Shown: positions 56,166-64,000 of the stretch, piece after piece
How positions within the stretch are numbered: position 1 is the stretch's first letter
Layout of the letters: every line of letters begins with the position of its first letter
Assembly (NCBI GenBank): GCA_007922225.1
Contig: ML679961.1
Coordinates: forward strand, 3,942,477 to 4,006,476
DNA: 64,000 bases
Direction: 5' to 3'
From: Emydura subglobosa
Lineage: Eukaryota > Chordata > Testudines > Chelidae
Notes under the pieces: generated by a model
Told to the model about the DNA's origin: nothing
Database searches by the model: none
The model's input: only the letters and a program-made list of their open reading frames with translations
Position numbers and translations under genes: made by a program

Positions 56166-56890
56166 GTTACATAATTTTAAATTTAAAAAAAAAAGAAATC
56201 TTTTCAGTGTTTTCAGGAGGTGTCAGTCACTGGAAAATACATTGACACCTGTTTTGTGGTGAGTGGGAGATGCATCCTCTGTGTTGGATGACAGTTTTTC
56301 ATGTAATCCCAGAAAATAAGGTTTCAAATGTTCAATATATGCAGAAAGAAATCCTCAGAGCAGCAGCAGGAGTACTGGCAGTCACATTCCAGCTGTCGCA
56401 TGAAGAGTGATGCTTCTCTGTCAGTCTTAGAGACTTTCCCAAGAACGTGTAAGAACACCTTGCCATCAAAAGCTTTGTAGGCCTTATGCAGTCCTGAATG
56501 AAGTCACGGGGAAAGTTTGAGCTGGTCCTTCATGAGTGGGACAAGGACATGAGTGAGACAACTGCAGTACGTCCATGGAGTATAAACATCTGCCCCAGAG
56601 AGTGAAAGTGAATACATATGGCACTCTCTGATGACTTTCCGTTATGACGTTGCTGATATGAATAATAATATTTTGCTCTTTATATAGCACTTTTCATCTG
56701 AGTCTCAAAATATTATGCAAGCATGAATTAAATTTTCACTGATCAGCAAAATGAATCTCAGGGACCTGAAGTATTACATATTTGGGCTAAAATAATTGGA
56801 AGCAAAACTAGGTGGAATGATGAGGTGAGGTAAGGTGGCCCTATTTATCATGGCTTTAGGCGTCAGAAGGCAGGGATTTTGTATAACGGG
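56166..56890. other. No gene recognised
   Basis: Anonymous non-coding sequence. Confidence 0.4.
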
Positions 56891-57016
56891 GGCCCAATTT
56901 TCAAACTTGGGAGCCCAAGCGTTGGGTTCTCAAATTGCCATTGTAGATGTCTAAGTTGGGTACTGAAATAGGGAAGTGGATGCCCTAACCTCGGCTTATG
57001 AGTTTGAAAATTGATC
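56891..57016. repeat. Hairpin repeat
   Basis: GGCCCAATTTTCAAACTTGG pairs imperfectly with GGCTTATGAGTTTGAAAATT and GATC. The interior has GGTACTGAAATAGGG. Same class as the other short hairpins. Confidence 0.6.
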
Positions 57017-57177
57017 TCGGAATGACTAGTGAAATCCATGAATTGTCAGTAATCAGCGTTAATGCACAGCTAATCAGAGAGCAGAGGTTTACACACTGTC
57101 AGTTTGACTTCAGTTGTATAGCATCCCTAGGGTGGTCTTTTTAGTTAAAGGTGTCAAGAGCAACAATGTAAGATGAC

Positions 57178-58273
57178 TGTGGCAAGGCGCTGTGGCCTTG
57201 CTCGGAGCCTGGGACCGAGGAAGGGTTGCAACGCCCCTACTGGACAGAACCAGGCCCTGCAGGCCAAACAACCTGGAAGCAGAGGGGCGGAGCCAAGGCA
57301 GGGAAGAGAAGTACAATAGGCCGGCCCAGCAGCTCAATCGAGGAGAAGCTGCCACCGGAGGCAGACGTGTCTTCCCAGGGGCTGCAGTCTGGGCCTGACC
57401 CAGGCCCTGCTGCTATTCGGAGCAATCGCCCCACCAACCAGAGCCTCCAAAGCCTGGCTGGACTGTCAGGCCCAAGTGACTGGATAGGGCCACCATGCCC
57501 TAGTGACTGGAGGGGCCTGCCGAGCCCAAGTAGCTGGGAAAAGCTACACAAGACCACTGGGTGGGAGAAACCCCCTGAGGCTGGTCCTGACCTGGAGGAG
57601 CTGCCTGACGTCAGGGACCCACTGGAGCGGCCTGAGCCTGGTGTACCGGAGGACCCCCTGGGACCTGGAGCAGCTGCCCTCTGCTGACAACCCTGAGGAG
57701 TTTCTGGACCTGCCACCGATTGACGGGGAGGGACTTGTAGGACTCCCGCTCGCCATCTACCCCAGCGACCCAGCGGGAGATGACTGGCTACAGGTACCTG
57801 GGGACAGGGTGGGAGGAAGCAGCCCAGGGATAGCCGACTAGAGAGTGGCTGAGTCTGGGGTTGGACTGGTCAGCGTGTTGTGGTTGGATCCTTGCTGACT
57901 CAGTGGCAAACCGCTTTGCCACTGATAGGGACCTGGGCTGGGACGCAGTGGAGTCGTGTGGGCCTGCGTCCTCCTCCCCCCTTCCCTAACAACCCTGGGA
58001 GTGCTTGGCTTCCTCTGAAAGTTCCAGAGGATACAGAGCTTTACTGGCCCCGCCTGCCTGCAAAGCTGGGGGCTCTAGACTATTTTACCTGCCCCACCAG
58101 CTTGGGGCCAGGGGACTACCGACTGCAAGGCAAGCCCGCCCTGGCGGGGGCCAGAGCTAAAGACTCATAAGCCGTGAGCTTAGTCCCCTAGACCACGGCG
58201 CTGTGGCCTTCCTCCGAGCCTGGGCCCGAGGAAGGGTCGCGATGCCCTGGCTGGATCGTGCCACCCGCCTACA
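57178..58273 (+). repeat. Long LTR-like element, copy C
   Basis: TGTGGCAAGGCGCTGTGG... to ...GCCACCCGCCTACA (TG...CA, 1096 bp), with ATGAC before and ATGAG after, a possible 5-bp duplication with one mutation. Collinear with copy A but the TATA box has decayed (GTACAATAGG at 57311) and the minisatellite keeps about 2.5 units (58045-58165). The first about 60 bp recur at the end (58193-58255). An incidental open frame of 153 codons spans the repeat-rich part. Confidence 0.75.
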
Positions 58274-58737
58274 ATGAGCAAGTGGCCTTCAGTGCCCAGG
58301 TAGCCTTTGCAGCAGTATTGTGATGAAAGGCTGAATGTAGCACTGTGATTTCTGCCCTTTCAAAGTGTGCAGATGGGAAATCAGAAAAGGAAAGAGGGAA
58401 TTATAACGTGATAAACACAGTGCTTCCTTGTCAAGTCATGACACTTCTCACGCTCAGACTCCAACCTGGCAGCTTGAAAAAAACCCGTTCTGCAAGTTTA
58501 TTTTCCATAAACACCCAGGTAAAATGGAAGCATTCATTTAACACTCAAATAACTGAGTAACACTTAAAAACTCCATAGAGCAGCAATACCAAGTTAAAAC
58601 ATTTACCCAAGAACATACCTTGTGTTTTTTCCCAATACTGAAATCAAGCAGATTAAGTCAGAGAAATATTAGTGAAAAACTCTTTCTTGGCATATCTAGT
58701 GGCTGTGAGTCTACTGAAGGATTATTAGCTATAGAGC
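58274..58737. other. No gene recognised
   Basis: Anonymous non-coding sequence between the LTR-like element and a hairpin repeat. Confidence 0.4.
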
Positions 58738-58820
58738 CTCATCCTGAAAACCCTTACTTATGTGGGTAGCCTTATTGGCTTCAATGAGACTATTCACAAG
58801 TTATTTTGCAGCAGGGGGCT
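58738..58820. repeat. Short hairpin repeat
   Basis: CTTACTTATGTGGGTAGCCT pairs imperfectly with AGACTATTCACAAGTTATTT. The centre is TATTGGCTTCAATGA, matching the shared core. Confidence 0.6.
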
Positions 58821-58929
58821 CATAGTTAGATGGACTCTTCCTCCAACAGTTAACATGTCTCTAGACAGCTGCCCTCCTGTTTCTCTCTGAGTAGTCTGTT
58901 GACTTTGATGGAGGATAACATCAAAGCTG

Positions 58930-59380
58930 AGACTGGAAAAAAGCCATGAGACTGATTAAAGGATTAGAAAACATACCTTATAGTGATAGACTCAAGGAGC
59001 TCAATCTATGTTGCTTACCAAAGAGAAGGGGTGATTTGATTACAGTTTATAAATACCTACATGGGGAACAAATATTTAATAATGGGCTCTACAGTTTAGT
59101 AGATAAAGGTATATGATCCAATGGCTGGAAGTTGAAGCTAGACAAACTCAGAGTGGAAAGAAGATGTACATTTTTTGACAGGGAGGGTAATTAACCATTG
59201 GAACAATTTACCAAGGGTTGTGGTGGATTCTCCATCACCGGCAATTTTTAAATCAAGATTGGATGTTTTTCTTAAAGAGCTGCTCTAGGAATTATGATAG
59301 GGAAATCCTGTGGCCTGGGTTATACAGGAGATCAGACTAGATGGCCATAGTAGTCCCTTCTAGCCTGGGAATCTATTAAA
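58930..59380 (+). repeat. CR1 LINE 3' end (L3/CR1-like)
   Basis: GACTCAAGGAGCTCAATCTA, GATTACAGTTTATAAATACC, ACCATTGGAACAATTTACCA, AGGAGATCAGACTAGATGGC and CAGACTAGATGGCCATAGTA form the end of the ORF and 3' UTR of a CR1-type LINE. Confidence 0.85.
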
Positions 59381-60619
59381 TGTGGTGTTTCCAAAAAGGA
59401 AGACAGTTTCAGGAGGTGTCACTGGGATGATGTGGTGGTGTCCTTAGTTTGAGGTTCCTGCTTTCAGCATGTAACTAATTATAAATTCTGTAGCTCATGT
59501 TTTGAGCCATTTGTCCCCTGCCTTCTACACCTACTTGCCCTTAATGAATTCAAACTCATGCTCAGAGAGGTTACAAAATTTGCTTCTTGGAATATTTATT
59601 CTAGGACATCCTCATGCCTTGGAAAACAAAAAGTCTCTGGCCCATGTTTGACCTCAGATTTCTATCTGGTTTAAAAAAAAACAAGATGGCATTTCTGGGA
59701 ACAATCATTCTCTTTCTAGGGGTGAGGTATTCTTGAACCTGCAGTTGTTTTGGCACAAAAAGCCATATCTCATCTACAGGATGTTTCTCAGACTGACAAG
59801 GGGATCGTTAAGGATCAGTCTGTGCAATTATCACAATGCTGGAGTCAATGCGGTTTATGAGAAACTACCCAAGTCCTAGCTTGTCCCTAAAAGACAAGTG
59901 GAAGATGTACGGAGTTGCTCTGCCAGGCATATCTCAACTCCTAGCCCTACCGTCCTAGTACCGGATTCAGGATGTTCTGGGCCTGGCAGTAAGGATCTGA
60001 AAACGCTAGCAAATGTTGGTAAGGACCATGCGATGAATGTTGGGTTAGAAAGCTACAAGTTTGTAGTACCTATGTCTTGTCTTCACCTGGGTCAATGTCA
60101 GTGGACCCTGTGGTCTTTGGTGTAAGGTGATTTGGACTTCACCTCCTGCCTTCAACTCTTGGATACAACACTGGCCTGGAACCTGACTACACACTCCTCT
60201 GCTACTCCCTGTCTCAGGTTTGCCCCTGCTCTGATCCTTGGTCCTGACTGCCTGTGTTGTGATCCAGATAGGGTGTCGTATAAAGGATTATGTGTGATTG
60301 CTGGAAATATGTTCCTAAAACATGTTGTGGAGAGAGCTGCTAAACCAGTCTGCCTTAGCCAAAGGCAGAGACAATGGCATTAGGGTAATTTAAGGGGAGC
60401 AAAAAGACATTTTAGTTGTCTCTCACTGAGAGGACGTAGGGTACAGCGTGCTCTGAGACTGAAAGTTGGATTCCCTGGAGGGCTAGGAATACTGGGTTCC
60501 CTTTGTCAGGTAACTTAATTTTTGCTATAATCTGGGCACATATCAGTTAGAAGCAATGGAGGAGAAAGAGCGGAGTATGGTCGATCACATGATGACGAGC
60601 CATGGATGGGAGGTGACCA
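59381..60619. other. No gene recognised
   Basis: Anonymous non-coding sequence; frames at 59898-60125 and 60132-60383 have no domain. Confidence 0.4.
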
Positions 60620-61610
60620 TGAAAAAGGCTGAGGTAATCCTAGGATGATGCATCAGGCAAGGTGCTTCCAATAGAGACAGGGAGGTATTTGTGCCATTAT
60701 ACAAGGCCCTGATGAGACCTCATCTGGAATACGGTGTTCAGTTCTGGTCTCCCATGTTTAAGACAGATGAATTTGAACTGGAACAGGTGCAAAGAGGGGC
60801 TATTGGGATGATTTGAAGAATGGAAAACCTGCCTTATGAGAGGAAGTGCAAGGAACTTGGCTTGTTTAGGGTAACCAAACGAAGGCTGAGGAGAGAGATT
60901 TTTGCTCTCTATAAATACATCAGCAGGATAAACAGGTAGGGGAGGAGTTATTTAAATTAAGCACCAATATTGGCACACGAAAAAATGGATATAAACTAGC
61001 CAGCAAAACGTTTAGGTTTGAAATTAAGTGAAGTGAAGTGGAGTGAAGTTCTGGAACAGCCTTCCAAGGCGAGCAGCGGGGACAAAAAAACCTAACCGGC
61101 TTCAAGACTAAGCATGGTAAGTTTATGGAGGGAATATTATGACGAGACTGCCCACAAAGACATATAGTTGATCCATGACTGATATCAGCAAATATCCCCA
61201 ACGGCTGGAGATGTAACACTAGATGGGGAGGGCTCTGCGTTACTACAGAGAATTCTTTCCCCGGTGTCATGCTGGTGGGTCATGCCCACATGTTCTGGGT
61301 CTAATTAATCACCATACTTGGGGTCAGGAAGGAATTTTTCCCCAAGTCAGATTGGCAGATACACTTGGGCTTTTTTCCCCTTCCTCTGCAACAGGGGCAT
61401 AGGTCACTGCAGGTTTAAACTAGAATAAATTGTGTATTCTCTGTAACTTGAAGTCTTTAAATCATGACCTGAGGACTTCAGTAACTCAGCCAAAGATTAT
61501 GGATCTACTCCAGGAGGGGGTGGGCATGGTTCTGTGGCCTGTGATGTGCAGGAGATCAGACTAGATGATCATGATGGTCTCTTCTGGCCAGAGAGTCTGA
61601 GTCTTTGTAA
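60620..61610 (+). pseudogene. CR1 LINE: end of reverse transcriptase ORF and 3' UTR
   Basis: From 60631 one frame reads AEVILG, a stop, CIRQGASNRDREVFVPLYKA, LMRPHLEYGVQFWSP, FELEQVQRGAIGMI, a second stop, RMENLPYERKCKELGLFRVT, KRRLRREIFALYKYISRINR, then TAG near 60938. This is the C-terminal domain of CR1 ORF2. The long 3' UTR follows, ending with GGAGATCAGACTAGATGATC and ATGGTCTCTTCTGGCC. Only two in-frame stops in about 100 codons: relatively young compared with the 27-29 kb copy, but 5' truncated. Confidence 0.9.
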
Positions 61611-62248
61611 GTAAGAAAACTGCTTAGGCAAAGATTGTAACCTGCTAAAATGAAGTTTGTCACTGGAAAGCATGTCTTGTTGAGTTTGTAACCAGACCTG
61701 TCTCTTATTCTTGCTTAGTAGCACTTAATCTATTCTTTAATTTGTTTGTTTCTTTAGTTTATTAATAAACCTTTTCTTAGTTTTACTACAAACCATCTCA
61801 GTGCTGTTACATTGAAATACGTTTGAGTCTTCAGCAAAGCAACACTTTGGTGTGTAGAGTGTCTCTTTGGAGGCAGCGAATTTAGTCATTTCTGTGGGTG
61901 TCACTGTGAGAAGGACTGGACACTGCATGGAGAGGAATAGGGGGGAACTCCGGCACTGGGGTTCACTGGTTGTTACCTTCTAGACAAAGTTTAGGTTGGC
62001 CCAGTCTCCAAGTTGGCTGGTGAGGATGCACAGTTTAATCTCCAGAGAGTGGATGCACAGTTTAATCTCCAGAAAAGCTCACTGTTGCTGAGGCAGAGGT
62101 AACACACCCTGGCTCATGGTTCTGGGTGTCTTGAGCAGAACCCTGAAGTTCCTGGCTCATGATTCATTTAAGCCTGCACTTATGAAAGCCTACGACTTAA
62201 CTTGTCATCTCATTGGGTACATCCTGCCTGGGTTAAGGTGTACGTAGG
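61611..62248. other. No gene recognised
   Basis: Anonymous sequence with a local 25-bp-scale duplication (GGATGCACAGTTTAATCTCC occurs at about 62025 and 62051). Confidence 0.4.
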
Positions 62249-62336
62249 CCCAGGTCCTCAAAGGTATTTAGGGACCTAACTCCCATTTAAATCAGTTAGA
62301 CTTGGGTGCCTAAATACCTTTTTGAGGATCTGGGGC
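62249..62336. repeat. Hairpin repeat
   Basis: CCAGGTCCTCAAAGGTATTT and AGGGACCTAACTCCCA pair with TTGGGTGCCTAAATACCTTT and TTGAGGATCTGG, with few mismatches. The centre is TTTAAATCAGTTAG. Confidence 0.75.
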
Positions 62337-62429
62337 TCAGCCTCTCCAGCAGAGGTGCCTCAGTCTAGTTTTGTGCTTGTGTCTGATCGAGAAGGTAAGA
62401 TCTGTATATGGGAAAAGTAGAAAGGGGAC

Positions 62430-63042
62430 TGTAGTGGGGCAGCTACCCTGCACTGGCTAGGAAGGGGTCAAGAGGGTCCTTGGAGCAGCAGCCAATGGGA
62501 AGGGATGGTGGGATAACCAATCGGGCCCCGGAACCTGATCTAAAAAGGGATCTGTAAGCAGAGCAGAGGCAGTCACACCCAGGAGCCCAGGGAGGGAAGG
62601 CTGGCTGCCCTGCAGGCTACAGGAAGGCAGCACTCTGGGCAGAGCAGTGGCTGACTGCTGGGGCTCTGTGTGAGCCGGAGGCCCTGATACAAAGGCAGAA
62701 GAAGTACCGGGGCTGTGGGGAAGTGGTCCAGGGAAGTCTGTTAAAGAGTTGGGGGAAGAGGCGGTGCAAGGTTGCTGCACACAGGGTCCCTGGGCCTGGA
62801 GAAGTGGCCAGACCCAGGTCCTTCCCCGCCTCCCCCAGACTGCCAGTGGAGTGGTGGTAGACTGTGGTGGCCACTAAAGTAAGTGGCAGAGCTGGGACTG
62901 TTGAATTCCCCAGAAGGAATACCTGGGAACCCCGGGAAAGAGTGATGGAGCACAGGCCGTGGATGGGGCAGCAGCTTGAGCTAATTCCCAGACCACCAGC
63001 AGGAGGTGCTAGTCTGGCGGTGAGTGCTGCGAGTCCATCACA
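62430..63042 (+). repeat. 5' LTR of a Gypsy-like element
   Basis: TGTAGTGGGGCAGC...GAGTCCATCACA (TG...CA, 613 bp) contains two CCAAT boxes (about 62488 and 62514) and a TATA-like CTAAAAAGGG (62540). It is followed at once by a primer-binding-like TGGTGGAAAATGCAGGCA and, 380 bp on, by gag. Confidence 0.7.
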
Positions 63043-63043
63043 A

Positions 63044-63062
63044 GTGGTGGAAAATGCAGGCA
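63044..63062 (+). promoter_or_regulatory. Probable primer-binding site of the Gypsy-like element
   Basis: GTGGTGGAAAATGCAGGCA begins about two bases after the LTR terminus. The tRNA is not identified. Confidence 0.4.
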
Positions 63063-63379
63063 CTTGGTCACCCCTGATACAAGGGGCAGGACAGCAGAGT
63101 GTGGAGGGCAAGCACCCGGCTTAGTATGCAAGAGACCGAATGAGGCCAGAAGAATGGAGCTGCAAAACCCTCCTGAGCTGGACCCTGGACTGGCCAACTC
63201 CAGCAAAGAGGACTGACAAACAGTCAGGGCAAATCCAGGTCTTGCTGAAGCAGGTCCTGGATGATCAGGAGAGAGTATCGGAGGTGAACCGGCACCTATA
63301 AGAGTATGTGCTCAGGGTAGCAGCAATACTTAGTTTGGAGCTGGCGAGGAGAGGAAGAAAAAGGCCATGAGGGCTGGAG

Positions 63380-63760
63380 TCATGAGGGAAAAACCCAAGG
63401 TCTGGCAGCAGAAAACCCAGCTGAAGTGTTGCTACCTGTGTGACCAGCAGGGTCACCCGAAGAGGGCCTGCCCTTACTGAGGGGGTGGTGGAAGCCTGAC
63501 CCGGGAAGAGAAACAGGAAAGAAGCCCCCCTGTGAAGAAAACAGGGTGGAGGGGAGGCCTGTAGGCCTGAAAGGCACTTAAGGAGGGAATGCCCAGATAG
63601 GAACAGGGGAGAAAAAGCCAGTCCAAGGGAAGGGGCTGAGAAAGGGAGGCCTGTGGCCAACAAAGGGGCCAAAGAGATGCTTCCGGTGCCAGAGGCAGGC
63701 CATTTAAAAAGGCATTGCCCCCTGAAACAAAGGCGGGCTAGGAAAGGGACGCCTGGGAGC
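63380..63760 (+). pseudogene. Gypsy-like gag remnant with three CCHC zinc knuckles
   Basis: Knuckle 1 (63430-63471) is intact: CYLCDQQGHPKRAC fits CX2CX4HX4C and is followed by a stop. Knuckle 2 (63551-63592) reads GEACRPERHLRREC, with the first Cys replaced by Gly. Knuckle 3 (63678-63718) reads CFRCQRQ then HLKRHC with one base missing before the His. The three lie in three different frames, so at least two frameshifts separate them. They represent the nucleocapsid part of gag; capsid-like sequence upstream is not readable. The element probably continues past 64000. Confidence 0.7.
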
Positions 63761-64000
63761 CAGGTGGGTCTGAGACTGGCCAGCGGGATGGGCCAGTGAG
63801 GACTGAGGGCCTGGCTGGGAGTCAGCTCCCACACTCAGCTGGCGGAAAACAGGAGACTGTGGATAAGATGACTGGGACAGAGAGGGCCTGGGTCGATAAG
63901 GAGACCCACATGGAAGCTGGCTGAAAAAGGGACCTAGATCCTGGAAGAGAAGGGGCTGGAGGATTCAGTGGGCCAGATAGAAGAGCTACAGGGGGAAGCT
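63761..64000 (+). other. Downstream part of the Gypsy-like element
   Basis: Purine-rich sequence with no readable protease or reverse transcriptase motif before the window ends; I assume it belongs to the same element. Confidence 0.35.

Noticed and set aside
57226..57716. Overlapping open frames of 153 and 159 codons
   Set aside because: Both lie in the repeat-rich part of the LTR-like element and reflect its GC-rich tandem words; copy A does not preserve them at length.
63265..63834. Minus-strand open frame of 189 codons
   Set aside because: It is antisense to a gag remnant whose zinc knuckles are readable on the plus strand.
1..64000. CRISPR arrays, bacterial operons or phage modules
   Set aside because: The window is eukaryotic: LINE, LTR and Harbinger remnants, introns and polyA signals; no regular spacer array was seen.

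Overview
The window looks like non-coding DNA from a reptile, most likely a turtle. The reasons are many CR1 LINEs of different ages, L2/MIR-type remnants, Gypsy-like and retroviral LTRs, and a Harbinger element carrying a Myb-like gene. The exact taxon is inferred, not shown. I found no host protein-coding gene with a credible exon structure, no rRNA and no convincing tRNA. The coding signal I can defend is all mobile-element derived and mostly decayed, so this is probably a gene desert or a large intron.

Layout. 1-1.3 kb: 3' end of an endogenous retrovirus (envelope remnant, polypurine tract, LTR). 1.5-2.3 kb: non-LTR retrotransposon reduced to endonuclease and C-terminal domains. 2.3-14.9 kb: mostly unique sequence with a minus-strand LTR (9.1-9.7 kb) and short hairpin repeats. 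14.9-17.4 kb: PIF/Harbinger transposon with TIRs and TTA target duplication. 20.3-20.7 kb: retroviral 5' LTR plus primer-binding-like site. 24.95-27.2 kb: minus-strand Gypsy remnant (RNase H end, integrase, LTR). 27.4-29.3 kb: minus-strand CR1 split by a solo LTR with a 5-bp duplication. 30.3 kb: second Harbinger transposase fragment. 33.0 kb: palindrome with ZNF143-like motifs. 35.3-35.9 kb: L2-like LINE end. 36.1-37.3, 43.2-44.0 and 57.2-58.3 kb: three copies of one long LTR-like family. 40.1-40.8 kb: solo LTR in a SINE tail. 41.6-42.3 kb: LTR split by CR1. 47.2 kb: 177-bp hairpin. 48.2 kb: LTR related to the 9 kb copy. 50.0-51.6 kb: Harbinger-like MITE and an inverted duplication. 54.3-55.2 kb: LTR with 40-bp repeats upstream of its TATA box. 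55.8-61.6 kb: more CR1. 62.4-64.0 kb: LTR and leader of a Gypsy-like element with a gag remnant holding three CCHC knuckles.

Nested insertions give a relative chronology: old CR1 and MIR/L2 first, then LTR elements into them, and a later CR1 into one LTR. The most unusual structures are the hairpin elements (33.0, 47.2 and 54.0 kb), the Harbinger element with convergent genes, and the long LTR family with an internal minisatellite.
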